Under the pieces are notes generated by a model. That model had not been told where the DNA came from. It ran no database searches and saw only the letters and a program-made list of their open reading frames with translations. The position numbers and the translations under genes were made by a program. 64,000 bases of DNA from Archangium sp. (GTDB taxonomy: Bacteria > Myxococcota > Myxococcia > Myxococcales > Myxococcaceae): contig JAUXRX010000018.1 in the NCBI GenBank assembly GCA_030681645.1, positions 186,001-250,000 on the forward strand, written 5' to 3'. Positions 49,843-57,981 of this stretch are shown piece after piece. The first letter of the stretch is position 1. Every line of letters starts with the position of its first letter.

Positions 49843-51123
49843 TCAGGGCACCGTCCAGGTCAGCCCCGTGTCGACCACCGAGCAGTTCTTCGCGCGCAGC
49901 ACGATGGGGTGCTCGCCGGGCTCCAGCGCCGGCACGTCGCCGAGGAAGGCGTTCTGTCCCGGGCTGTAGCTGGCGTGAGCCAGCGCCACGCCACCGATGA
50001 TCAGGTCGAGCCCGCCCGACATGTTCTCTCCCGTCACCACGATCGGATCGACGGGCGAGACGGGCGCCTCCACGCGCGTCACCCGCGGCGTCGGGGAGTC
50101 ATCGCAGATGAAGAAGGGCAGCGTCTCGGCGTGCTGCCCGCCGCGCCCATCGCGCATCACCATCCAGATGGTCCCGGTGCGCCGCTCCGGCACCGGATCT
50201 TCAGGCACCTCGTTCGAGCCCGGCACGATGAACGTCGTCTCCGCGCCCTCGGTCACGTCCACGCGCGCTTGATCGAAGCGGCCCGCGCTCGAGTACCAGG
50301 ACGCCACCAGCTTCTCGGACCTCTCGGTCGGGCCCGACGGCAGCACCAGCGAGTACGTCTCGACGGAGTCCCCGGTGGCCCTCGGCACCAGCTTCACCTT
50401 CGCGCCGGCCCTGAGCTGCAGCCTCGCGCCCTTCGGCACCACCACGCCGTCCTGCTCGAACGACTCCAGCTTCGGGTTCTTGTTCTTCACCGCGCGCTGC
50501 GAGACCGTCACGCGCGTCAGCGCCATCACCGTCTGCACTTCCTGCCGCTCGATGCGCCCGAAGATCTCCCGCAGCTCGTCGTCGGTCGTGGTGGGCAGCA
50601 CCTCTTCACCGATCACCACGCCGAGCACCGGGCCCGAGGTGCCGTTCGCGCGCACCGGATCGTCCGCCGCCAGCCCGTCGAAGAGCGTGGGGGCCGACGC
50701 ATAGGCCGCGCGACCTCCGAAGCCGAGGATCCGCACGCCGGGTGGGAAGCCCGTGAACGAGGTCGGCTGCAAGAGCGCGCTCGTGTCGTTGCAGGCGCTG
50801 CGGTTGAAGTCGATCGGGTCGGGCTCGCAGCCGACCCAGACGACCGTGGTCACGCCTCCGGGACGGGAAGGGTCGAGCTGGAGGATCTGCAGCGAGGCCG
50901 TCTCGCCCGGGGAGACCTCGGGCGGCTCGGTGGTGATGGCGAGCACCCGCATCGCGTCGACGAGCGTCTCGGGCTTGAACTGGGCCCCGCAGGCGGTGAG
51001 GAGGAGGGTGGTGCTCAGAAGAACGGCCCTCGACTTCGTTCGGGGTGAACGGATTGGGCCAGTTCCGTGCCCGCCGAGCGGACTCGAGGCGCCTGGTTCA
51101 CCAGCCTGGTCTTGTCGTTTCAC
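49843..51123 (-). CDS. Lipoprotein with IPT/TIG-like C-terminal domain, coupled to a TonB receptor
   Basis: 426 residues from a GTG overlapping the TonB receptor stop (GTGA). The lipobox LLLTACG is at residue 45, unusually far in: the first 33 residues contain GASSPLGGHGTGPIRSPRTK, the translation of repeat DNA at 51027-51093. So the signal peptide has an extended N-region or the true start is an unrecognised codon nearer the hydrophobic core. The mature part has beta domains, including a terminal IPT/TIG-like part (PIVVTGENMSGGLDLIIGGV). It is probably the outer-membrane lipoprotein partner of the receptor. Confidence 0.72.
   Translation of the reverse strand: MKRQDQAGEPGASSPLGGHGTGPIRSPRTKSRAVLLSTTLLLTACGAQFKPETLVDAMRVLAITTEPPEVSPGETASLQILQLDPSRPGGVTTVVWVGCEPDPIDFNRSACNDTSALLQPTSFTGFPPGVRILGFGGRAAYASAPTLFDGLAADDPVRANGTSGPVLGVVIGEEVLPTTTDDELREIFGRIERQEVQTVMALTRVTVSQRAVKNKNPKLESFEQDGVVVPKGARLQLRAGAKVKLVPRATGDSVETYSLVLPSGPTERSEKLVASWYSSAGRFDQARVDVTEGAETTFIVPGSNEVPEDPVPERRTGTIWMVMRDGRGGQHAETLPFFICDDSPTPRVTRVEAPVSPVDPIVVTGENMSGGLDLIIGGVALAHASYSPGQNAFLGDVPALEPGEHPIVLRAKNCSVVDTGLTWTVP
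51027..51050. repeat. Dispersed repeat in the signal-peptide region of a lipoprotein gene
   Basis: CCCTCGACTTCGTTCGGGGT GAAC; a degenerate second copy (CCGAGCGGACTCGAGGCG) lies at about 51073-51090. Both are translated within the long N-region of the lipoprotein. Confidence 0.7.
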
Positions 51124-53696
51124 AGCTCACCCCTGATTCCGAGCGACGGGAAGAACGGCAGGCCGTTCACTTCCGCCTTCTGCGCGTAGTTGAAGCTGTA
51201 GAAGAGCCCCTCGGGGTTCTTCTGGTTCGTGACGTTCTGGATGTCGAGGTAGAGCGCGAGCACCCAGTTGTCGAAGACGAAGCGCTTGTCGATGCGCACG
51301 TCGAGCTGGATGAAGTCGGGCAGCCGCACGCTCCAGGGAATGCCGGGCAGCGGGTAGTAGTAGTTGCCGTCGACGTCGTAGAGCGACGCCACCACCGGCG
51401 TGATCAACGGCCCCGACGCGAAGCGGAAGCGCCCACCCACCACGATGTCGAACGGCAGCTTGTAGCTGGCCACCACGATCAGGTTGTGCGGCTGATCGAG
51501 CGGGCCGGGCCGGTACCTCGCGGGTCCGTAGCCATCACGCTCGAAGCGCGAGAGCGAGTACGCGATCCACCCGAAGAAGTTCTTCGTCAGCTTGTGCCGC
51601 AACAGCAGCTCGGCGCCGAAGGTGCGGCCGTAGCCCTCGCTCGAGAAGCGCGTCTCCACCCCGGGAATGTTGATGTCGGTGCCCAACCCGCTCGAGAGCA
51701 CCTGGCGCACCTGCGAGAACAGGTCCTTGTAGTAGACGTTCACGTCGAGGCTGATCGCGTCGGTGAAGCGCGTCTCGGCGCCCACCGTGAAGTGCGACGC
51801 GCCCTCGGGCAGGAGGCCGGGGTTGCCGAAGACGGGCGAGAGCTGCCCCACCCGGTAGTCCGGAGGCTGGTGGTACAGCGCCGCGCCGCCCTTCACCGTC
51901 AGCCAGTCGACCGGCGTCCACAACACCGACAGCCGCGGGTCGACCCAGAACTTCTTCATGTACGACTCGTAGTCGGCGCGCACGCCGCCGATCACCGAGA
52001 GCGCCTCGACCGGCTTCCAGGTCGCCTCGGCGAACACCGCGGGCTCCACGAAGAACGAGGTCGACTGCTCCACCAGCAACCGCCGCGAGACGTACGGGTC
52101 GGGCACCTGGTTCGCCTTGAAGTTCGGAGGCGTCTGCGCATCGAGGAACGTCGGCACCACCAGCACGTCGAGGCCGGTCGACAGCGTCAGCTTCGCCTCG
52201 GGGATCTCGATGCGAAACCGTTCCCGCGCCTGGATGGGCGTCTGCGTGCCCCGGTAGAAGATGTCGGTCGCGCCGCCGAGCTGCTCGTACACATCGAACC
52301 CGATGCTGTTGCGCGAGGTGAAGGTGACGCGATCAGAGAAGCGGTAGTCGAAGCCGAGGGTGAGCCGGTGGTACGCGATCGAATTGCCCGCGCTGCCCTG
52401 GTTGCCTTCGGTCGCCGGGTCGATGAACGGGTTCGGGTTGATGAAGGCGTACCGATCAGACGAGCCGTAGAGCGAGATGAACAGCCGGCTCTTCGAGGTG
52501 CTCTTGCGCTCGGCGCGCAGCTGGTAGTCGAAGTACTGCGGCGCGAGCGAGAAGCCGATGCCCGCCGCTTCCTTCGGGGCGAAGGTCTTGATCGCGAACG
52601 GCAGCACCACGTCGGCGAGGCCGCGGCGGCCGGCGACCGAGATGCTCCAGTTCTTCGAGACGGGCAGCTCCACCATCGCCGACAGGTCGAACGTCGAGAC
52701 GTCGATGTAGCCGTGCAGCCCGGTCTTCGAGGGCGAGCGCACCTCGGCCTGCACCAGCCCGCCGATCGACCGGCCGTAGCTCGCCCCCCAGTTCCCCGGC
52801 TGGAACGAGATGCTCTCGATCATCGACGCGTTGAACGTCGCGGACAGCCCGGCGAAGTGGAAGAGCTGCGGCACCGAGATCTCGTCGACGTACACCCGGC
52901 TGTCCCACGACTTGCTGCCCCGCACCACCAGCGCGCCGCTGCCGAACGCCGCGCGCGCCACGCCGGGCAGCGACTGCAGCACCTTGAACGCGTCACCCTG
53001 CGTGCCGGCCACGCTGCGCAGCTCGGTGCGGGTGAGCTTCACCTGCGTCACCTCGCGGCGCTCCCTGTCGGTGCGCACGATGGTCTCGAGCGAGGGCACG
53101 CCCGACGGCTTCACGTAGTAGACGACCTCGGTGCGCTCGTCCTTGCGGATGGTCTCGGTCGCCTCGAAGCGCTCGAAGCCCGGCGCGGTGACGATCACCT
53201 TCGCCTCGCCCACGGGGATGTCGAAGAGCTCGAACTCGCCCGACTCGAGGCTCGTCACCGACTGTTCACCCACGGTGATCGACGCCGCGGCGATCGGCTC
53301 GCGCGTCCCCGCAGTGCGCAGCACGCCCAGCAGGTTCACCGCCGGCACGCCCGCGTCGATGACCGCGATGGGCGGCGGCGGCGGCTCGTACGTGAGCGCG
53401 TACTGAATGCGGACCGCCGCGGGCTGGTGGTCGATCTCAGCGGGGGTGAACACGAATTGCTTGAGCGCGATCACGGCGGCCGCGTCGAGCTCGGGCGAGA
53501 GTCCCGACACCACCTTCACCGCGAGCACCTTGCCGTCGAGGCCGAGGTCCACCTCCATCACCACCGTGCCGGGCGTGGTGACGCCGCCGTCCGGCGTGAG
53601 CGGTTCGACCTTCTCGAGCAGGGTAGGGGGCTTGGTGAGGGTTTGAGCCAGAGCGCTCGAACCACACATCGCGAGGACCAGGACCAGTCGAAGCAC
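51120..53696 (-). CDS. TonB-dependent receptor with N-terminal TonB-C-like domain
   Basis: 858 residues. After a signal peptide (MLRLVLVLAMCGSSALAQ) comes a TonB C-terminal-like domain (about 25-105: GTVVMEVDLGLDGKVLAVKV, LDAAAVIALKQFVFTPAEID), then a carboxypeptidase-regulatory-like domain (about 120-190), a plug (about 215-320: GDAFKVLQSLPGVARAAFGS, GALVVRGSKSWDSRVYVDEI) and a 22-strand barrel ending ...SLGIRGEL. Such receptors import large ligands using TonB energy; the fused TonB-like domain is a layout known in myxobacteria. The substrate is unknown. The lipoprotein gene downstream is translationally coupled. Confidence 0.92.
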   Translation of the reverse strand: MLRLVLVLAMCGSSALAQTLTKPPTLLEKVEPLTPDGGVTTPGTVVMEVDLGLDGKVLAVKVVSGLSPELDAAAVIALKQFVFTPAEIDHQPAAVRIQYALTYEPPPPPIAVIDAGVPAVNLLGVLRTAGTREPIAAASITVGEQSVTSLESGEFELFDIPVGEAKVIVTAPGFERFEATETIRKDERTEVVYYVKPSGVPSLETIVRTDRERREVTQVKLTRTELRSVAGTQGDAFKVLQSLPGVARAAFGSGALVVRGSKSWDSRVYVDEISVPQLFHFAGLSATFNASMIESISFQPGNWGASYGRSIGGLVQAEVRSPSKTGLHGYIDVSTFDLSAMVELPVSKNWSISVAGRRGLADVVLPFAIKTFAPKEAAGIGFSLAPQYFDYQLRAERKSTSKSRLFISLYGSSDRYAFINPNPFIDPATEGNQGSAGNSIAYHRLTLGFDYRFSDRVTFTSRNSIGFDVYEQLGGATDIFYRGTQTPIQARERFRIEIPEAKLTLSTGLDVLVVPTFLDAQTPPNFKANQVPDPYVSRRLLVEQSTSFFVEPAVFAEATWKPVEALSVIGGVRADYESYMKKFWVDPRLSVLWTPVDWLTVKGGAALYHQPPDYRVGQLSPVFGNPGLLPEGASHFTVGAETRFTDAISLDVNVYYKDLFSQVRQVLSSGLGTDINIPGVETRFSSEGYGRTFGAELLLRHKLTKNFFGWIAYSLSRFERDGYGPARYRPGPLDQPHNLIVVASYKLPFDIVVGGRFRFASGPLITPVVASLYDVDGNYYYPLPGIPWSVRLPDFIQLDVRIDKRFVFDNWVLALYLDIQNVTNQKNPEGLFYSFNYAQKAEVNGLPFFPSLGIRGEL

Positions 53697-53743
53697 CGGG
53701 GCCCTCTAGCCGATTTTCTGAGCGCACGTAGAGTGCACGGCAG

Positions 53744-54457
53744 ATGCGTACCGTCGGTGCTTTTTCGGTGTTGCTGATCGCCTGCTCGGGGCCAGGTCCC
53801 AACCCGCTGCCAGATGCGGGCAGCCACGCGAGCGAGGCGTTGAAGGCCTGCGCGGCGGTGCAGGTGCCCGAGCGGGTGACGACGATCGCCGCCGCGGTGA
53901 CGCGGCTCAACGCGCTGCCGGCCCCGGTCACGCCCGCCTGCTTCGTGGCAGGGCTGCAGCGGCCTCTCGACCTCGTGGCCTCGACCAGCGTGCTCAGCGC
54001 GCAGCCCGCGGTGGGCAGGCAGAGCCCGCGCATCTTCGTGCTCGCCCCGGCGCTGGCGATCTCGGTGGTGCCCTCGGGCGATGGCGCCACCCTGGTGGAG
54101 TTCGCGCAGTGGATGACGCCGACCCGCACCCTCAAGGGCGAGGTGCAGCTGCCGCTCAGCGCGCCCCTCACCGAAGACGCGCCCTACACCCGCGTGCACT
54201 CGAACTTCGGCGTGACGTCATGCGGGCTGTGCCACCGCAACGAAGCGCCGCACCCGACCATCGACGGAGGCTTCATCTCGGACGCCTTCAGGCCCGAGCC
54301 GAACACGCTGGTGCCGCTGACCGAGCTGAGCGCCATGCACGCCGCCTGCACCGAGGACGACGTGAGCGAACGCTGCGCGCTGTTCCACGCGCTCTTCGAT
54401 TTCGGCGTGGTGCGGCAGGGCGCGTTCTCGAACGAGGTCGACCTGTTCGTGCAGTGA
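53744..54457 (+). CDS. Lipoprotein with single heme c motif
   Basis: 237 residues with a lipobox (VLLIACS). The mature part contains SNFGVTSCGLCHRNEAPHPT, a CxxCH heme-attachment motif, about 160 residues in; other parts have no clear domain. The C-terminal region has two Cys (HAACTEDDVSERC). It may be a cell-surface cytochrome-like or Cys-His metal protein. It is divergent from the TonB receptor with a 47-base gap, so the two may share regulation. Confidence 0.75.
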   Translation: MRTVGAFSVLLIACSGPGPNPLPDAGSHASEALKACAAVQVPERVTTIAAAVTRLNALPAPVTPACFVAGLQRPLDLVASTSVLSAQPAVGRQSPRIFVLAPALAISVVPSGDGATLVEFAQWMTPTRTLKGEVQLPLSAPLTEDAPYTRVHSNFGVTSCGLCHRNEAPHPTIDGGFISDAFRPEPNTLVPLTELSAMHAACTEDDVSERCALFHALFDFGVVRQGAFSNEVDLFVQ

Positions 54458-54558
54458 GTCAGCCTCGCCAGCCGGCCACCTGCTGCGGTACCTGCGCGCG
54501 CGCAGCGCGGGCCTCACCGGGCATGCGCCTGGCGGGCGCGGCGCTTGTGGACGCAACG

Positions 54559-54576
54559 GTAAGATGGGAATCTTAC
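54559..54576. promoter_or_regulatory. Operator-like palindrome upstream of the toxin-antitoxin pair
   Basis: GTAAGAT-GGGA-ATCTTAC, perfect seven-base arms, ending four bases before the GTG start of the antitoxin. The arms are AT-rich against the local GC background. AbrB-type antitoxins bind such dyads to repress their own operon; that it does so here is inferred from position. Confidence 0.65.
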
Positions 54577-54580
54577 TTTC

Positions 54581-54808
54581 GTGCGTACGACCATCTCATC
54601 GAAGGGCCAGTTGGTGCTCCCCCGGGAGCTGAGAGAGCGGGACGGCATCGTCCCGGGCACCGAGTTCGACGTCGAGCGGGTGCGCGCCGGCGAATACCGC
54701 CTCGTGCGCCGCAAGAAGAAGAACGCCGGCCTGGTGGACCGGCTCCTCGCCTGCCCGGAGAAGGACTGGTTCGTGCCGATCAGCTCCGAGTCGACGGACA
54801 CGCTGTGA
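54581..54808 (+). CDS. vapB: AbrB/SpoVT-type antitoxin
   Basis: 75 residues from a GTG. The swapped-hairpin DNA-binding motif is typical: MRTTISSKGQLVLPRELRER, then GIVPGTEFDVERV and EYRLVRR. The C-terminal part (LVDRLLACPEKDWFVPISSE) resembles the toxin-binding tail of VapB proteins, including the CPEKDWF phrase. It should neutralise the neighbouring PIN-domain protein and repress its own promoter through the palindrome at 54559. The stop overlaps the toxin start by four bases (GTGA). Confidence 0.88.
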   Translation: MRTTISSKGQLVLPRELRERDGIVPGTEFDVERVRAGEYRLVRRKKKNAGLVDRLLACPEKDWFVPISSESTDTL

Positions 54809-55218
54809 AGTTCCTGGTCGCCGCCAACGTGCTCAGCGAGGCGACCCGTCAGTCGCCTTCGGTCGAGGTGATCGACTGGCTGCGTCGCCATGAAGCCGAC
54901 CTCGCGGTCGATCCGATCGTCCTGGGTGAACTCCGCTTCGGCGTGTTGCTGCTCCCGAAGGGCCGGCGGCGAGCGGCGCTCGAGCACTGGTTCGTCAACA
55001 CCGTGAAGGCGATCCCCTGCGTCACGTGGACTGCCGACACGGGCCTCAGGTGGTCCGGCCTCCTCGCGAGGCTGCGACGCCGGGGAAAGGCGATGCCCAT
55101 CAAGGACAGCCTGATCGCGGCGAGCGCCCTCGAGCACGACCTCACGGTCGTCACCCGCAACGTCCGCGACTTCACGGCCGCAGGGGTGCGCATCGTGGAT
55201 CCGTTCGCCGTCCACTGA
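54805..55218 (+). CDS. vapC: PIN-domain VapC-like toxin with altered active site
   Basis: 137 residues from a GTG overlapping the antitoxin stop. The PIN fold is clear (NVLSEATRQSPSVEVIDWLR, IVLGELRFGVLLLP, IKDSLIAASALEHDLTVVTR, NVRDFTAAGVRIVDPF). Active VapC ribonucleases start with LLDTNVLSE, whose Asp is the first of four metal-binding acids; here it is LVAANVLSE, with Ala6 and Ala7 in place of Asp and Thr. Glu42, Asp101 and Asp122 (or Asn119) remain. The protein is thus probably weak or inactive as an RNase, making this a decayed or regulatory pair. Confidence 0.85.
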   Translation: MKFLVAANVLSEATRQSPSVEVIDWLRRHEADLAVDPIVLGELRFGVLLLPKGRRRAALEHWFVNTVKAIPCVTWTADTGLRWSGLLARLRRRGKAMPIKDSLIAASALEHDLTVVTRNVRDFTAAGVRIVDPFAVH

Positions 55219-55232
55219 TATCGGCGTCCGCC

Positions 55233-56510
55233 GTGCAGGCCTTCCTCGCCAGCCATCCCCTCGTCCTGCTCTGCGTGCAGGCGGTGCTCGTCATCGCCAC
55301 CTCGCGGCTGCTGGGCGTCGTGCTGCGCAGGCTGGGCCAGCCGCTCGTCATCGCCGAGGTGCTGGCGGGCATCGCGCTCGGCCCTTCGCTGCTCGGGTTG
55401 ATCTCGCCTGACCTGCTGGCCACGTTCTTCCCCGCGAGCTCGCTGGGCACGCTCGGCGTCGTCAGCCAGCTGGGCCTGGTGTTCTTCATGTTCCTGATCG
55501 GCCTCGAGCTCGAGCCGGCGCTGCTCCGCGGCCTGGGCAAGAGCGCGCTCGCCATCAGCAACACCAGCATCGCGCTGCCCTTCATCCTCGGCGCGGGCGT
55601 GGCGGTGTGGCTGGCGCCCACGCTCTCGACGCCCGCCGTGCCGCTGGCGAGCTTCGTGCTGTTCCTCGGCGTGGCCATGAGCATCACCGCCTTCCCCGTG
55701 CTCGCGCGCATCCTCTCGGAGCGCGGGCTCATTCACACCCCCATCGGCGCGCTCGCCGTCACCTGCGCCGCCATCGACGACGTGACCGCGTGGTGCCTGC
55801 TGGCGTTCATCTCGGCGGTGGTGAAGTCGACGGGCCTGGCCGGCGCCGGGCTGACCGCGGTGCTCAGCGGGCTCTACTGCGGCGCGATGTGGTTCGTCGC
55901 CCGGCCGCTGCTGGCGAGGCTCGTTCGGGAACGCACCGATCGCCGCGGCATCAGCCAGCGCATGGTGGCCTTCACCGTGGTGCTGCTGTTGCTCTCATCG
56001 CTCGCCACCGAGGTGATCGGCATTCATGCGCTCTTCGGCGCCTTCTTCTTCGGGGTGATCGTTCCCCGCGAAGGCGGCCTCGCTCACGGCCTGCGCGAGC
56101 GCCTCGAGGACTTCGTGGTGGTGCTGCTGCTGCCGCTGTTCTTCGCCTACAGCGGCATCCGCACGCAGATCGGCCTGCTCGATTCCCCCGTCGCGTGGGC
56201 GATCTGCGGGCTGCTCACGCTCCTCGCGGTGGTGGGCAAGTTCGGAGGGGCCACGGTGGCGGCGCGCCTGACCGGCCAGTCCTGGCGCGACTCGATGTCG
56301 GTGGGCGTGCTCATGAACACCCGCGGTTTGATGGAGCTGGTGGTGCTCAACATCGGCCTCGACCTCGGCGTGATCAGCCCCACCGTCTTCACCATGATGG
56401 TGCTGATGGCCCTCGTCACCACCGTGATGACCTCCCCGCTGGTGGCCTGGCTGCAGCGCCGCGAAGGCGAGGAGCTCAGGGCCCAGGCGGCCGCCGCGAG
56501 AGCCCCGTGA
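55233..56510 (+). CDS. CPA2-family cation/proton antiporter
   Basis: 425 residues from a GTG at 55233, 15 bases after the toxin stop. About 12 membrane helices with the monovalent cation:proton antiporter-2 pattern: LGVVLRRLGQPLVIAEVLAG, LGPSLLGLISPDLLATFFP, FFMFLIGLELEPALLRGL, and the core GALAVTCAAIDDVTAWCLLA with the paired Asp (DD) that carry Na+ or K+/H+. The VLMNTRGLMELVVLNIGLDL segment is also family-typical. It should exchange a monovalent cation for protons across the inner membrane. There is no regulatory TrkA-N domain. The 3' end overlaps the convergent phosphatase gene by 35 bases. Confidence 0.92.
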   Translation: MQAFLASHPLVLLCVQAVLVIATSRLLGVVLRRLGQPLVIAEVLAGIALGPSLLGLISPDLLATFFPASSLGTLGVVSQLGLVFFMFLIGLELEPALLRGLGKSALAISNTSIALPFILGAGVAVWLAPTLSTPAVPLASFVLFLGVAMSITAFPVLARILSERGLIHTPIGALAVTCAAIDDVTAWCLLAFISAVVKSTGLAGAGLTAVLSGLYCGAMWFVARPLLARLVRERTDRRGISQRMVAFTVVLLLLSSLATEVIGIHALFGAFFFGVIVPREGGLAHGLRERLEDFVVVLLLPLFFAYSGIRTQIGLLDSPVAWAICGLLTLLAVVGKFGGATVAARLTGQSWRDSMSVGVLMNTRGLMELVVLNIGLDLGVISPTVFTMMVLMALVTTVMTSPLVAWLQRREGEELRAQAAAARAP

Positions 56511-57123
56511 CGCCCCACCGGCCGGTGGTGAAGAGCGGGTCCTTCATCATCGACTTCTCGCCCACCGTGACGATGTCGCAGTTGTTCGGGTTCGCGATCT
56601 CGTCGAACTGTTCGACCGTGAGGTGCAGGTAGCGCATCACGAAGCAGCGCAGCGTGAGGCCGTGCGTGACGATCAGCACCCGCTCGGACGTCTTGCGCTC
56701 GACCTGCCGCATCAGCGACTCGAGGAACGACGAGGTGCGATCGAAGCAGTCGGCCGGGCTCTCTCCGCCTTCGAAGCGGTAATAGAACCAGCCGTGCGTG
56801 CGCCGCATCGTCTGCTGCGCTTCCCACTCGGCGTACCCGTGCTCGACCTCGCGCAGGCGGGGGTCTTCGTACACGCGTACCGCGCTGGTGCTCAGCCCGG
56901 CCCCCTCGAGGATCGCCGCCAGCGTCTGCCGGGTGCGTTGATACGGCGAGGCGTAGATGAGCGCGCCGTCGAGGTACTCGCGCCCGAGCGTGGCGCCGGC
57001 CTGCTTCGCCTGCGCGTGGCCTTCCTCGGTGAGGGAAATGGTGTGGTCGCCCACGTCCTTGGCGTCGACCTCACCCACGTTCGCGCGCGACTGACCATGG
57101 CGGACCAGCTTGATCGTGAGCAT
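56476..57123 (-). CDS. Histidine phosphatase (phosphoglycerate mutase-like)
   Basis: 215 residues. The RHG motif is at the N-terminus (TIKLVRHGQSRANVGEVD), with YASPYQRTRQTLAAIL (Arg of the phosphate pocket), VEHGYAEWE and VLIVTHGLTLRCFVMRY (second catalytic His). The branch with broad phosphatase activity (rather than true glycolytic mutase) is more likely from its length and lack of mutase-specific loops. It has an ATG at 57123, with a divergent methyltransferase gene 43 bases away. Confidence 0.9.
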   Translation of the reverse strand: MLTIKLVRHGQSRANVGEVDAKDVGDHTISLTEEGHAQAKQAGATLGREYLDGALIYASPYQRTRQTLAAILEGAGLSTSAVRVYEDPRLREVEHGYAEWEAQQTMRRTHGWFYYRFEGGESPADCFDRTSSFLESLMRQVERKTSERVLIVTHGLTLRCFVMRYLHLTVEQFDEIANPNNCDIVTVGEKSMMKDPLFTTGRWGVTGLSRRPPGP

Positions 57124-57144
57124 GCGTTCCGGGGGTTGAGGTTG

Positions 57145-57164
57145 GACCCCATATATACAGGGTC
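57145..57164. promoter_or_regulatory. AT-rich dyad in the phosphatase/methyltransferase divergent region
   Basis: GACCC-CATATATACA-GGGTC, five-base arms around an AT-rich centre that stands out in this GC-rich sequence. It lies in a 43-base gap between divergent starts, three bases before the methyltransferase GTG, and may be a promoter core or operator. Confidence 0.4.
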
Positions 57165-57166
57165 TG

Positions 57167-57796
57167 GTGAGGGACTTCGTCCGGCAGGTGACGGTGGTGA
57201 GCGTGCCGAGCCTGGTGCCCGAGGTGGTGCTGCGCCTGGCCAGTGAACCCATCGCGCCGTGGGAAGCCACGGAAGCGCGGCTCGGCGCCGTGCAGCCCCC
57301 TCCATTCTGGGCCCACGCGTGGCCGGGTGGGCTGGCCCTGGCGCGGCTGGTGCTCGACTCGCCCGGGCTGGTGCGTGGGAAGCGCGTGCTCGACTTCGCG
57401 TCGGGGTGTGGCGTCTCGGCGATCGCGGCCGCGCGCGCCGGGGCCTCGGAGGTGATCGCTTCGGAGCTGGACGCGTTCGCCATCGCGGCCATCGAGGAGA
57501 ACGCGGCGCTCAACCAGGTGAAGGTGGTGCTGAGCGCAGAGGACGTGATCGGCCGGGATGATGGCTGGGACACGGTGCTCGTGGGTGACGTGTTCTACCA
57601 GGCCGAACTCTCGCGCCGGGTGATGGCGTGGCTGGTGAAGCTGAGCGCTCGCGGGGCGGTGGTGCGGATCGGCGATCCAGGGAGGTCGTTTCTTCCGATG
57701 GAGCTGCTCGAGTGCGTGGCCACGTTCACGGTCCCGGCAGTGGTGGCCTGGGACAGCGTGGTCGATCGCCCTGCCCGGGTCTGGCGGGTGAAATGA
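57167..57796 (+). CDS. METTL20-like (ETFB lysine) methyltransferase family protein
   Basis: 209 residues from a GTG. SAM-binding class I fold: VLDFASGCGVSAIAAARAGA (motif I), then SEVIASELDAFAIAAIEENA, and VLVGDVFYQAEL where active members often have (D/N)PPF or GDxxY. The upstream PPPFWAHAWPGGLALARLVL segment is typical of the protein-lysine methyltransferase family that includes METTL20 and nicotinamide N-methyltransferase-like proteins. The target is unknown; in bacteria ETF beta is one known substrate. No ETF gene is adjacent. It is followed by the tandem-repeat array. Confidence 0.82.
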   Translation: MRDFVRQVTVVSVPSLVPEVVLRLASEPIAPWEATEARLGAVQPPPFWAHAWPGGLALARLVLDSPGLVRGKRVLDFASGCGVSAIAAARAGASEVIASELDAFAIAAIEENAALNQVKVVLSAEDVIGRDDGWDTVLVGDVFYQAELSRRVMAWLVKLSARGAVVRIGDPGRSFLPMELLECVATFTVPAVVAWDSVVDRPARVWRVK

Positions 57797-57807
57797 CGGT
57801 TTGTCTG

Positions 57808-57970
57808 CCCTCTCCCCGACCCTCCTTCCCCTCGAGGCGCGAGTTCGCCGTTCCCCCTCGAGGCGCGAGTTCGCCGTTCCCCCTCGAGGCGCGAGTTCGC
57901 CGTTCCCCCTCGAGGCGCGAGTTCGCCGTTCCCCCTCGAGGCGCGAGTTCGCCGTTTCCCCTCGGGGAGA
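57808..57970. repeat. REP-like element containing a five-copy 26-bp tandem array
   Basis: The flanks CCCTCTCCCCGACC (57808-57821) and CCCTCGGGGAGAG (57958-57970) are the two sides of a REP-like stem. Between them lie five exact-period copies of a 26-base unit, CTCGAGGCGCGAGTTCGCCG plus TTCCCC, at 57828-57957. Each unit has a CTCGAG palindrome. A single further copy occurs inside the CpaB-like gene at 43079. This array fills the whole gap between the methyltransferase and DMT transporter genes; there is no gene in it. Confidence 0.85.
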
Positions 57971-57981
57971 GTTAGACAGTG

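Noticed and set aside
57808..57970. CRISPR-like array
   Set aside because: The five units are directly adjacent without unique spacers, so it is a simple tandem repeat.
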